NCBI RefSeq assembly: GCF_015831355.1
Contig: NZ_JADWYR010000001.1
Coordinates: 1,240,001 to 1,304,000, forward strand
Source of the DNA: Panacibacter microcysteis
GTDB lineage: Bacteria > Bacteroidota > Bacteroidia > Chitinophagales > Chitinophagaceae
Length of the DNA: 64,000 nt
Direction: 5' to 3'
Below are positions 44,345 to 53,700 of the stretch, one piece after another (position 1 is the stretch's first letter; the number at the start of each line of letters is the position of its first letter). The position numbers and the translations under genes were made by a program. The notes under the pieces are model-generated. The model was given only the letters and a program-made list of their open reading frames with translations. It was not told the origin of the DNA and made no database searches.

Positions 44345-45490
44345 CTAAAAGCTTACCCTGTTGTTTATACGGCTCAGCAGGGTATTGTAGCTATCCCGCA
44401 GCAACTTGTCTGCTATTTCAGCGCGGCCTGGCTCGTTTGTAAACCTGTTGTTTACAAGCCGCCGGTCTTCAGCGGTAAGGGCACGGCTATCTCCACGGTA
44501 ATTGGCCGTTTCAATATTCCAGTTGTAGTTATTGGAAAAGTTGTCGTAAAAACTGTTGCGATTGCTGTACGCATCATAAATACGGCATTGCAGCGTAGCA
44601 TTGCTTTGCATGTATCTTTTAGTTACGTACACCGTGGCAGTTACCGTTTCGTAGACTGGCTTTGGCGGAATGGTTTTTGTTTCACCCGTTTTAATCTCTG
44701 CTTTCCGGTTTATTGAGTACTGTTGTGTAAATAGCTGGCTTATGTAAATTCTTGTGTAGTTCAGTTCCACTATTTTATCGGGCCGTATGTTTTGAGAGCG
44801 GGCGTCCCAATCAGTAAAAAACTTTACATTTTTATAAGAGCGGAAATTGAGATCGCGAACCATTTGCTGCTGCAGCCAGTCATTTTGAAAACCCCAGTAG
44901 CTAAAAGCGTTGTTGTAGTAGTTTACAGGGCTTACAACTACCTTAATGTATGACCTGTCGAGTGCCTCGCTCATTAGTTCCCTTACATCTTTGTACCCAG
45001 GCACAGCCTTGTTTGCTTTAACAAGGTAATCATACGCCTTTTGTGCGCCTTCTCTTGTATTGTAGTTGAGGTAGCCCACGCCCTGCCGGTAAAATTCATC
45101 TGCAGCAAGGTTGTATTCCTGTTGAATTTTAAAAGCGGGATCCCACGGGTTTGGCATGGCTATTTTTGCGGCAGGATTAGAAAGAATGGCCTCGTACATC
45201 TGTTGCATAACCAGCCATTCATTTGCCAGTGCAATATGTCTTTCGCCGCCGCCGAGGTTGTAGTATTTTGCTTCTGTAAGGCTGTCTCTCTTTTGCAGCG
45301 CGGCCCTGTAAGCGTCGGGCAGTAACGCCTGTGCTGCTGCATCGTTCGGGTTTTTCTTAAGCCGCTCTACGAGATCGAAGACCTGCCTGTCTTCGAATGT
45401 ATAGTTTTGCTTTACAGCACTGCTGATTCCGCAACCGTAATAAGCGACCAGCGCGAAGAGGAATATTGTATGCAACACACGATGCATCAT
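44345..45490 (-). CDS. Lipoprotein of unknown function with TPR-like helices
   Basis: A 381-residue protein. Lipobox YYGC ends the signal near residue 20. The N-terminal half is helical and resembles TPR units ('LVERLKKNPNDAAAQALLPDAYRAAL', 'YLNYNTREGAQKAYDYLVKAN'); the C-terminal half is beta-rich with many Tyr and Asn ('VELNYTRIYISQLF', 'TVTATVYVTKRYMQ'). No family was recognised. It is divergent in position from korB with a repeat copy in the gap. Confidence 0.68.
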   Translation of the reverse strand: MMHRVLHTIFLFALVAYYGCGISSAVKQNYTFEDRQVFDLVERLKKNPNDAAAQALLPDAYRAALQKRDSLTEAKYYNLGGGERHIALANEWLVMQQMYEAILSNPAAKIAMPNPWDPAFKIQQEYNLAADEFYRQGVGYLNYNTREGAQKAYDYLVKANKAVPGYKDVRELMSEALDRSYIKVVVSPVNYYNNAFSYWGFQNDWLQQQMVRDLNFRSYKNVKFFTDWDARSQNIRPDKIVELNYTRIYISQLFTQQYSINRKAEIKTGETKTIPPKPVYETVTATVYVTKRYMQSNATLQCRIYDAYSNRNSFYDNFSNNYNWNIETANYRGDSRALTAEDRRLVNNRFTNEPGRAEIADKLLRDSYNTLLSRINNRVSF

Positions 45491-45600
45491 GACAGTCTGG
45501 TTTGATGCAGAAAGATAACCATTTTACAGATGAATAAATTGGTCACGCAGGTTAGTGGTAATGACAAAACGATTTACACAGTGCCCACATATTTGCTACA

Positions 45601-45650
45601 GTACAAGTGAGTGACACAACAGGTGATGATAGTAGCAACGCAGCTGATAC
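45601..45650 (+). repeat. 52-bp intergenic repeat, copy 20 (A type)
   Basis: Core at 45601-45620; 50-nt unit ending GCTGATAC next to the korB terminator. Confidence 0.85.
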
Positions 45651-45676
45651 AAAAAATAAACCCCACAATAGTGGGG
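45651..45676 (-). terminator. Terminator of korB
   Basis: CCCCAC/GTGGGG hairpin with an AATA loop, followed on the minus strand by TTTATTTTTT. It lies 24 bp beyond the korB stop codon and touches repeat copy 20. Confidence 0.85.
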
Positions 45677-45700
45677 CTACAATATTGCCAGGTTAATTTT

Positions 45701-46735
45701 TTAAACAATTTCCCATACTTCGTTGCCACGTAACAATTTGTCCAGGTTTCCATTTCCTTTGAGTGCGATGGCTTCTTCAATTTGCATGGCCATTACATCT
45801 TCGTAACATGCCCGCTGGCTTTGGTAAAAAACACCAAATGGCCGGGGAAAATGTCCCTGTACCCTTGGGTCATCGAACATACGTATGAGTAGTTGTGCCT
45901 TGTAAAAATCCTGTTCGTCGTGTACCCAGAGATCGTCTGTACCTGCATCTTCACCCAGTGTGACCACAATGGGTTTAAGGCCATCGAGCTTAATACCTTT
46001 ACTGTTGTCGGCGCCGAATACAAGAGGTTTGCCCTGTTCGAGAAAAAGGGCTTCATCTGCCTTGGTAGATTTTTCGGTGAATATTTCAAATGCACCATCG
46101 TTAAAGATGTTGCAGTTCTGGTATATTTCGAGAAATGAGGCGCCTTTATGTTGGTGGCTGCGGGTAAGCATTGCCTGCAGGTGTTTGGGGTCGCGGTCCA
46201 TGCTCCTGGCAATAAATGTAGCATCGGCACCCATGGCAAGGGCCAGTGGATTGAACGGATGATCTATACTGCCAAACGGTGTTGATTTCGTGATCTTTTT
46301 TTCTTCGGAAGTGGGGGAATACTGGCCTTTTGTTAAGCCATAAATCTGGTTGTTGAACAACAGAATATTTACATCGAGATTTCTGCGTAATAAATGGATG
46401 GTATGATTGCCGCCGATGCTAAGGCTGTCCCCATCGCCGGTAACAATCCACACGCTAAGCTCTGGCCGGGACGCTTTTAGACCTGTGGCAATAGCCGTGG
46501 CCCTGCCGTGTATGGAATGCATGCCATACGTATTCATGTAATAAGGGAACCGGCTGCTGCAGCCTATACCGCTTATAATGACAATATTTTCTCTTGGTAC
46601 GCCTAAACCGGGCATTATCTTTTGCACCTGCGCAAGAATGGAATAGTCTCCGCAACCAGGGCACCAGCGCACTTCCTGGTCTGTTGCAAAATCTTTTGCG
46701 GTTAAAGTGATAGCACCGTTAGTAACTGTACTCAT
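45701..46735 (-). CDS. korB: 2-oxoacid:ferredoxin oxidoreductase beta subunit
   Basis: A 344-residue thiamine-diphosphate-binding subunit. 'VRWCPGCGDYSILAQVQKIMP' (Fe-S/TPP region), GIGCSSRFPYYMNTYGMHSIHGRATAIATG, 'WIVTGDGDSLSIGGNHTIHLLRRN' (TPP motif GDG...N) and NNQIYGLTKGQYSPTS are typical. It pairs with the gamma-alpha subunit of korA (18570-20417), which is 25 kb away on the other strand; korA and korB are usually adjacent. A small AhpD-like gene lies 63 bp upstream on the same strand. Confidence 0.93.
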   Translation of the reverse strand: MSTVTNGAITLTAKDFATDQEVRWCPGCGDYSILAQVQKIMPGLGVPRENIVIISGIGCSSRFPYYMNTYGMHSIHGRATAIATGLKASRPELSVWIVTGDGDSLSIGGNHTIHLLRRNLDVNILLFNNQIYGLTKGQYSPTSEEKKITKSTPFGSIDHPFNPLALAMGADATFIARSMDRDPKHLQAMLTRSHQHKGASFLEIYQNCNIFNDGAFEIFTEKSTKADEALFLEQGKPLVFGADNSKGIKLDGLKPIVVTLGEDAGTDDLWVHDEQDFYKAQLLIRMFDDPRVQGHFPRPFGVFYQSQRACYEDVMAMQIEEAIALKGNGNLDKLLRGNEVWEIV

Positions 46736-46798
46736 GTTTTTGGATATTCTTTTGCAAAGTTAGTTGTACTGTCTTTACCGTATACATCAAAATTACGG

Positions 46799-47164
46799 TT
46801 ACAGAACATGCCCGGGTGCTTCGGCGGTATTCAATTCTTCCCAATACTCCGCGGCGCGTCTTGTATGTGGTATAACGATGGTGCCGCCAACAATATTCGC
46901 AACGGCGAAAATTTCATACATCTCATCTGTTGTTACACCCTCTTCAAAGCTTTTACCGAGGTGGTATTTAATGCAATCGTCGCAACGCAATACCATACTG
47001 GCTACGAGCCCGAGCATTTCTTTTGTTTTACGGTCCAGTGCGCCGTCTTCGTAAGTGTTTGTATCAAGATTCCAGAGACGCTTCATTACCAGGTTGTTTT
47101 TGCTGAGTATTACCTCATTCATCTTTTCCCTGTAGGTATTAAATTCCTGTACTAATGATGACAT
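46799..47164 (-). CDS. Carboxymuconolactone decarboxylase/AhpD-like protein
   Basis: A 121-residue protein with the alkylhydroperoxidase-like motif MVLRCDDCIKYHLGKSFEEGVT, that is CxxC followed by a His three residues later, then 'EIFAVANIVGGTIVIPHTRRA'. Family members act as peroxidase partners or decarboxylases; the CxxC suggests a redox role. It could be the first gene of a unit with korB (63-bp gap). Confidence 0.85.
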   Translation of the reverse strand: MSSLVQEFNTYREKMNEVILSKNNLVMKRLWNLDTNTYEDGALDRKTKEMLGLVASMVLRCDDCIKYHLGKSFEEGVTTDEMYEIFAVANIVGGTIVIPHTRRAAEYWEELNTAEAPGHVL

Positions 47165-47230
47165 ACTTTTTTTACAAAGGTAATACGTGTAGCGTGTGGT
47201 ATATTGTTGAGATGCGGAATGGCTATATAC

Positions 47231-47268
47231 AAAAATGCTCTATGCAAAAAACTTTGACATAGAGCATT
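47231..47268 (-). terminator. Probable terminator
   Basis: AATGCTCTATG/CATAGAGCATT stem with a 13-nt loop and T run on the minus strand; 24 bp beyond the stop codon of the 47293 gene. Confidence 0.6.
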
Positions 47269-47292
47269 ACCCCCGAAAAATAATATAGGTAG

Positions 47293-47949
47293 TTAAGATG
47301 TAGCGAATGCCAATGGCGCGGATGTCCCTGTCTGAACTTTTTGCAACACATCCCGGATAAAACTTTCACGCTGTTCCTGTGCCTGGGAAAAAAATGTAAA
47401 GCCGTAATCAATATGGTGGAATACGATTTCCTTGCCCGGGGATATTACATAAAACGCATTGATAAATGCCGTGTCAGACTCTACACCGGGTACCCAGTTC
47501 CAGAGTGGGTTCTGTTCATTGTGCAAACCAAAAGCCTCAGAAATTATATTATGCCTGTCAACATACATGTTGAGTTTACCCAGCAGATCAGCCGACTGTC
47601 TTATAGATGAATTTCCAGGATCTGCCAGTATTATCAACGTTGCATGCTGACCAAGGCGATCTTGCAAAACCTTGAAAAAATGCAGGTGATCTGCCTTATG
47701 CACAACAGGCGAATAAAAGACCAGCACTACAGGTTTTCCTGAGAGAAGCAGCTCATCCAACGATAACAGACTGTAACCGGCAGGCGCAGGCTGCTGACTC
47801 TTTTTATGCAGCCTGTTACTGCTTTTCAAAAGAACCTGGGGTGCCACGTTTCCTTTAACGAGTGGATAGTGTTCATAATGCCTGGCACGGGCACTTAACG
47901 ATAATTCAGTAGCAATACGATTGTGCGAGAAAATATATGCGTTTGTCAT
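47293..47949 (-). CDS. Thioredoxin-fold-like protein without active-site cysteines
   Basis: A 218-residue protein. From residue 60 it resembles the AhpC/TSA-redoxin fold ('YSLLSLDELLLSGKPVVLVFYSPVVHKADHLHFFKVLQDRLGQHATLIILADPG', then 'AFYVISPGKEIVFHH'), but no Cys occurs where the peroxidatic or CxxC residues should be. There is no signal peptide. If the fold call is right, it is a non-catalytic relative. Function unknown. Confidence 0.55.
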   Translation of the reverse strand: MTNAYIFSHNRIATELSLSARARHYEHYPLVKGNVAPQVLLKSSNRLHKKSQQPAPAGYSLLSLDELLLSGKPVVLVFYSPVVHKADHLHFFKVLQDRLGQHATLIILADPGNSSIRQSADLLGKLNMYVDRHNIISEAFGLHNEQNPLWNWVPGVESDTAFINAFYVISPGKEIVFHHIDYGFTFFSQAQEQRESFIRDVLQKVQTGTSAPLAFATS

Positions 47950-48069
47950 AAAATGAAATGTTGTTATTTAATAATAATTTGTATGGCAGCAAAGGGTGCA
48001 TGTACCTAACAACAACATCGCATTCGTGTATATTTCACTGTTCGCATTATGAATGCAATGATAGGCAAT

Positions 48070-48102
48070 ATTATTAGTCTACCAAAATTATAGACTAATA
48101 AT
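48070..48102. promoter_or_regulatory. AT-rich 12-bp inverted repeat in a divergent gap
   Basis: ATTATTAGTCTA and TAGACTAATAAT are perfect arms separated by 9 bp, midway between two divergent genes (starts at 47949 and 48181). A short T run follows. It could be an operator or a weak attenuator/terminator. Confidence 0.5.
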
Positions 48103-48180
48103 TTTTGAAAATAGTTTTTCTCTTACCTGAAGCAAAAACAGCAATCACGGCTGGCTGTGTAATGCCACGGGCGCATATCG

Positions 48181-49203
48181 GTGTTTTGGCGTAGGTTTGA
48201 AAAAAATAAACAACTGAAGAAGCAATACAAAATATGGTTGAATTACGTGTTGGGTCCTTTGTTGTTTGTTGTACTGGCTTTTTCCATTTACTACAAAGTA
48301 CGCAACCAGGCCAGCCTGCAGGAAGCCAAAGATCTGTTGAGCGGCGCCTTATCAAATGATAATATTCCGGTAATAATATTACTGTTAACATTGGTTGCTA
48401 TTAATTGGGGTATTGAAGCCCGCAAATGGCATGTGCTGGTAAAAAGAATACAGCCCGTTAACTATTTTACAGCATACAAAGCGGTATTGTCAGGCGTTTC
48501 ACTGTCACTGTTTGTACCAAACGGTATTGGTGATTATGCGGGCAGGCTGGTATATATGAATGAGGGTAACAGGCTTAAATCGATTACCCTTACACTTGTT
48601 GGCAGTATGGCACAACTGATTGTTACGCTGTCTGCCGGCCTTGCAGGCCTGCTTTATTTAAAAAATGGCAGTTGGGCAAACCTTGAACAGTTCAAAGGCT
48701 TATCGGTCTTTCTTGTAAATGGCATCATCTTTATGATAGCCGCGGGCTCGCTGCTTTTACTGGTTATCTTTTTTAAGCTTAACTGGCTTACGATCATGTT
48801 TGAGAAAATACCTTTTGTACACAAATACCGCTTTATGGTAGAATACCTCGAAACTATAAGCCGTAAAGATTTAACAAGAATTTTGTCGCTCTCTGCCGGC
48901 AGGTATTGCATTTTTATCGTTCAGTATATAGCTATGTTGCATATTTTTAGCGTGCAGCTTGGTACAGCAGATGCAATAGCAACCATAGCGGTGTTATTTC
49001 TTGTACTGGCAATTTTGCCAACCATACCGGTAGCAGATCTTGGAATGCGCGGAGAGGCCGGGTTGCAACTGTTTGGTCTGTTGAGTTTAAATAAGCTTGG
49101 CATAATTGCCACAACGGCAGGTATATGGCTGATAAACCTTATTCTGCCTGCTGTGGCAGGAAGTTTGTTCATATTAGGCATCAAATTATTCAGAAACAGG
49201 TAA
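48181..49203 (+). CDS. Flippase-like membrane protein (LPG synthase TM/UPF0104 type)
   Basis: A 340-residue integral membrane protein with about eight helices and a GTG start. 'NWGIEARKWHVLVKRI', 'AYKAVLSGVSLSLFVPNGIGDYAGRLVYM' and 'AILPTIPVADLGMRGEAGLQLFGLL' match the lysylphosphatidylglycerol synthase transmembrane-region family (AglD-like). Members are linked to lipid-linked substrate translocation; the exact role is unknown. It precedes a DUF3108 gene with 1 bp between stop and start. Confidence 0.85.
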   Translation: MFWRRFEKNKQLKKQYKIWLNYVLGPLLFVVLAFSIYYKVRNQASLQEAKDLLSGALSNDNIPVIILLLTLVAINWGIEARKWHVLVKRIQPVNYFTAYKAVLSGVSLSLFVPNGIGDYAGRLVYMNEGNRLKSITLTLVGSMAQLIVTLSAGLAGLLYLKNGSWANLEQFKGLSVFLVNGIIFMIAAGSLLLLVIFFKLNWLTIMFEKIPFVHKYRFMVEYLETISRKDLTRILSLSAGRYCIFIVQYIAMLHIFSVQLGTADAIATIAVLFLVLAILPTIPVADLGMRGEAGLQLFGLLSLNKLGIIATTAGIWLINLILPAVAGSLFILGIKLFRNR

Positions 49204-49204
49204 C

Positions 49205-49996
49205 GTGAAGAAAATTATCATCGGCATTATATCTATCGTAAGTTGGCTTAACCTTTCTGCAGGCGATGAATTTTGCGGCTTAGGTAACAAAGCTTTCAAG
49301 GCAGGCGAAATGATTACTTACAACGTGTTTTATGCTGTAGCCGGCATTTATGTTAATGCAGGTACAGCTACATTCAGCCTTACACAGGAGCGTATGAACA
49401 ACGTGCCCTGCTACCATGTAGTGGGTGAAGGCCGCACAAATTCCGGCTACGACTGGATATTTAAAGTACGGGACCGCTATGAAAGTTATTTTGATACAAC
49501 AAACCTTCAGCCATTGAAATTTATACGCAGTGTAGATGAAGGTGGTTACAAAAAAACAGAGAATGTAACGTTTAACCAGCACACCAATACAGCCGTAACA
49601 AACGATGGCGTGTTTAAACTGCCAAATTGCGTACAAGATGTGCTGAGTTCCATTTACTACGCACGCAATATAGACTTCAACAAATACAAAGTAGGCGACA
49701 GAATTCCATTTAGTATGTTTCTCGACAATGAAGTGTACAACCTTTACATACGCTATATGGGTAAAGAAACTGTCAAAACTAAATATGGAAAATTCCGCGC
49801 CATTAAGTTTAAACCACTTCTTGTAAAAGGCACCATTTTCGAAGGCGGCGAAAAAATGACCGTTTGGGTAACAGATGATCCCAACCACTTTCCCGTACGT
49901 ATAGAAAGCCCCATTGCTGTGGGCAGTGTGAAAGTAGATATGATGGGCTACCGCAACAACCGTTACCCTGTTACATCCATGGTTAGCTTCAGGTAA
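49205..49996 (+). CDS. DUF3108 family exported protein
   Basis: A 263-residue protein with a GTG start and an N-terminal signal ('KKIIIGIISIVSWLNLSAG'). The body matches DUF3108: 'FKAGEMITYNVFYAVAGIYVNAGTATFSL', 'YDWIFKVRDRYESYFD', 'PLKFIRSVDEGGYKKTENVTFN', 'VTDDPNHFPVRIESPIAVGSVKVDM'. It is probably periplasmic. It is translationally close-coupled to the flippase-like gene upstream. Function unknown. Confidence 0.85.
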   Translation: MKKIIIGIISIVSWLNLSAGDEFCGLGNKAFKAGEMITYNVFYAVAGIYVNAGTATFSLTQERMNNVPCYHVVGEGRTNSGYDWIFKVRDRYESYFDTTNLQPLKFIRSVDEGGYKKTENVTFNQHTNTAVTNDGVFKLPNCVQDVLSSIYYARNIDFNKYKVGDRIPFSMFLDNEVYNLYIRYMGKETVKTKYGKFRAIKFKPLLVKGTIFEGGEKMTVWVTDDPNHFPVRIESPIAVGSVKVDMMGYRNNRYPVTSMVSFR

Positions 49997-50007
49997 CATG
50001 TAATTAT

Positions 50008-50059
50008 TGCTCAAGCTGCAGTACTACTATTAAGCTGCAGTTGTGTCACTCACTTGTAC
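50008..50059 (-). repeat. 52-bp intergenic repeat, copy 21 (A type)
   Basis: Core at 50040-50059, right flank GTTCGGTTCATTATTCAAC. Tail (AGCTGCAGTACTACTATTAAGCTGCAG region) has lost its GCCGG end. 11 bp after the DUF3108 stop codon. Confidence 0.85.
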
Positions 50060-50173
50060 GTTCGGTTCATTATTCAACACGAAGCGCGTAAAAATTAAAT
50101 CATGTAAATATGTTCCGGCTGCATATGCAACGCTGTGCAGTATTGGTGTGTCAGCAAGTAAAACACACCAGCC

Positions 50174-50509
50174 ATGATTTTTTACAGCAAAAGACTTGCG
50201 ATTGCCCTTTCAATATTACTGATACCATTGTTATTTGCTGGCTGTAAAAAAGATGACAAAACCCTTCCCGTTCCGGCTTCTGTAAAGCTTTTGATGCAAC
50301 AGGATGATTGTACATGCGGGCCCTTTGTTGACAAATACACGTGGCGACACAAAATAGTATACCTCTACAGTTGCAACGGCCCGAATTGTAATTGCGTTAC
50401 CTTTTATTATGATGCTGAAGGCAACCAGTTTTATATGCATACTGGTTATACAGCAGACGACTTTATAGCCGAAGCCAGCCGTATTGAAAACGTTTGGACC
50501 TGCCGGTAA
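50174..50509 (+). CDS. Small Cys-rich lipoprotein (111 aa)
   Basis: A 111-residue lipoprotein (lipobox LFAGC). The mature part has six further Cys (DDCTCGP, SCNGPNCNC, WTC) that could form disulphides. No family was recognised. It is alone between repeat copies 21 and 22, which face away from each other. Confidence 0.7.
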   Translation: MIFYSKRLAIALSILLIPLLFAGCKKDDKTLPVPASVKLLMQQDDCTCGPFVDKYTWRHKIVYLYSCNGPNCNCVTFYYDAEGNQFYMHTGYTADDFIAEASRIENVWTCR

Positions 50510-50602
50510 CTCTTACCGATTCATTTAACATCAACAAACCGCGCATTGAATAAAGCCTCTGAAGGCGAAAGAAGGTTGCATGTGCTGAGTAATGTATTAA
50601 CA

Positions 50603-50654
50603 GTACAAGAGTGCGACGCAACGGACGCTACATAGCAGCAATGCAGCCGGGCCA
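50603..50654 (+). repeat. 52-bp intergenic repeat, copy 22 (B type)
   Basis: Core at 50603-50622 (AGTGCGACGC variant); tail CAGCCGGGCCAC. Confidence 0.88.
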
Positions 50655-50656
50655 CA

Positions 50657-50690
50657 AATAAAAAAGCCATCTTATAAAAATAAGATGGCT
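50657..50690 (-). terminator. Terminator of the giant T9SS protein gene
   Basis: AGCCATCTTAT/ATAAGATGGCT stem with an AAAA loop; followed on the minus strand by a T-rich run. It lies 33 bp beyond the stop codon. Confidence 0.88.
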
Positions 50691-50722
50691 TTGTGTGTTT
50701 TGTTTTTATGTGGGTTAGTGGT

Positions 50723-53700
50723 TTATTGTTTTATTATTTTAGTATCTGCAACCTGCACACCTTTTATTACTCTTACGATGTACATGCCTGAAGCAAAGTC
50801 GCTGCCGAATACATAGCGCTGGTTTGATGAACCAGTAGTTTTATAAATAACCTTCCCGGTTACATCAATCACGTAAACATCTAACTTGTCGTTGTTTAAA
50901 CTGTTTGTAACAAGTGTAAAGTTTGTTGGAGAAGGATTATTTAGTATGGCTACCTGCAGCCTGTCATTGTTTACATCAAGGCCGTTAGGTAATGAAGGCC
51001 CACAGTTTCCTGTGCCTTCCATTACAGTTATACCGGCTGTTGCTGAGCAGCCTTTGCTGTCTTCGATACTCACGATATGTTTACCTGCCCTGAGGTTTGC
51101 AAACACATTGCTGTTTGCAAACGGCTTACCATCTATGCTAAACCTGTACGGCGCTATACCGCCGGATATATTGGCTGTAATTGTACCATCTGCAGCACTT
51201 ACACAACTGGCATCTGTAGCGGTTAAAGAAAGCTCCGGTTGCGCATGCTTGCTTATAGTTGCCATTACAGTTGACATACAGCCCCTGGCATCTGCCACAT
51301 TTACTTTGTAAATACCTGCAGCAAGCTGGTTGAAGACATTGCTGTTTTGGGCGGCACCGCCGTTTACGCTGTAGGTATATGGAGCTGTACCACCGCTAAC
51401 ACTCATGGTTAATGAGCCATCATTTGAACATGAACCTGCATTGATTACACTTTGAATTTTTGCAGCCAATGGCGCAATTTTATTTACAGTTACAGTTATT
51501 GATTTTGAGCAACCTCTCCAGTCCTGTACAGTAACCGTGTAATCTCCTGCAGCCAGCGAACCAAACACATTATTCTTTTTGAATGGCTGGCCGTTTACAC
51601 AGTACTGGTATGAGCCGCTGCCACCGGAAGCACTTACAGTAAGTTCACCATCATTATTGCTGCAGGCACTAACAGGTATATTGTTGGTAACGGAAAGCTT
51701 AAGTTCACCTTCTCTTGCAACAGTTGTAAGAGCCGTTGTTCCACAACCACGGCCGTCTTTTACAGAGATTGTGTAATCGTTCTCAGGCAGGTTAGCGAAT
51801 ATATTGGAAGCCTGGTATGTGTCACCATCGATACTGTATAAGAAAGGCCCTATACCGCCCTGGTTGGCCACAGTAACAGAACCATCGGCAAAACCGCACT
51901 GGCTTACATCGAGGACTTCGGTTAGCCATGCACGCATTGCTGGTACTTTGTTTACCACTGCAGAGGTAGATGCCAGGCAACCATTATCATCTTTTACAAT
52001 GATTGTATAAGCACCATCGGCAAGATTTTTAAACTCTTTGCTGGATTGGTAAGCACCTGCATTCAGGTTATACTGGTAAGGTGCTGTTCCGCCTGTAACA
52101 TCTACTGCAATAGCAACCGAAGCTCCCTGGCATGCAGCTATATCTGCCATATCGTTGAATGATACAGCGAGAGGCTGCGGTTCTGTGATTGAAATAGTTG
52201 ATTGTGCTGTACTGCCATTGGCATCTGTAACAGTATAAGTATATGTTCCTGCAGTTACTGAAAAAGTACCTGTGCCTGCATATGGTTCAATTCCACCTCT
52301 TGCAACCACGTTTACATTGGTAGTACCACCTGCACATAAAATATCTTTTGCTGTTACATTTATTACCAGTGGTTTAACCTCTGAGTTAGACACTGTAACA
52401 GAGGTATTTGCTTTGCAACCATTGGCATCAGTAATAACGTAGCTATATGTTCCGGGAGCTGCTTCAAAATTGCCAACACCACTATATGGTGCCACGCCGC
52501 CTGTTGCTGCGATATTGACAGTTGTAGTTGCCTTATTTTCAACAAGCGGTGCCGCGCTTGCATTTACCTGCAACGGCTGAGGTTCTACAATTTCAACTGA
52601 TTTCAGCGCTTCGCAGCCATTGTTGTCTTTTACAGCAAACTCGTGCGTACCCGCAGTTACGGCGAAATTGCCTGTTCCTGTATATGGTGCTACACCGCCT
52701 GAAGCACTAACAACTACATCTGTTGTGTTTCCATTACATAAAATCTCATTTGCTGCAACAGACGCTTTTAATTTTGTTGGCTGCGGAACGTTTATTGTTT
52801 TCACAGCCCTGCAGCCGTTGGCATCTACAACTGTGTAACTGTATACGCCTGCACGCACACTAAAATTACCAACACCTGTGTAGGGTGTAACGCCGCCTGT
52901 TGCACTTACGGTTATTGTTGCTGTATCTCCATTGCAAAGTATTGCTTCCTGTTCTGTAAGCGCATTTAACACAGGAGGCTCAGTTACAGTAACGGTTACA
53001 GAACTTTCTACCCCATTTGCATCTTTTACAACATAAGTGTATGTACCAGCAGATACGATAAAATCTCCCGTGCCTTTATACGGTGTTTTACCGCCTTGCG
53101 CATTTACCGTAATGGTTGTAAAACCACCATGGCAGCTTATATTTTTTGATGAAGCGAATGCAGAAAGTGCACCGGCAGATTTTGTTACCGTTACATCTGC
53201 AGAAGCAGAACATCCGTTGGCATCTGTTATTTTGTAAGTGTACGTACCTGGCGTTACAACGAAATTGCCTGTACCTGTATATGGAGCAACGCCGCCTGTT
53301 GCTGTAACATTTACATTTGTTGAGAACTCGTTTGCCGGAATTTGCGGTGCATTGGCATTAATTAACAGTGCTTTCGGGCTTTTTATCTCTATAGTGGTTT
53401 TGGCTGTGCAACCACCGGGTGACGTAACTGTTACAATATAATTGCCAGGTGCAAGGTTGCTGATATCTTCGGAACTTGCCTTAAAATTTGATACGCCGGC
53501 CCAGCTATAGGTGAAGGGTCCAATGCCGCCTTTACAGGTAAGATCAATTGAACCATCATTGGCCCCGAAGCAGCTTACGTTCTTTACGGTTTGCGAAAGC
53601 TGCGGACTGCTGTTTACAGAAGAGGCTGTAACATTAACTGAAATAGGCTCAACATTATCAGCACGCACAGGTATTGCGCCATTGAAGACACCTTCCGCTG

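Noticed and set aside
45893-46262. Open frames opposite and within korB
   Set aside because: Out-of-frame shadows of a clearly conserved gene.
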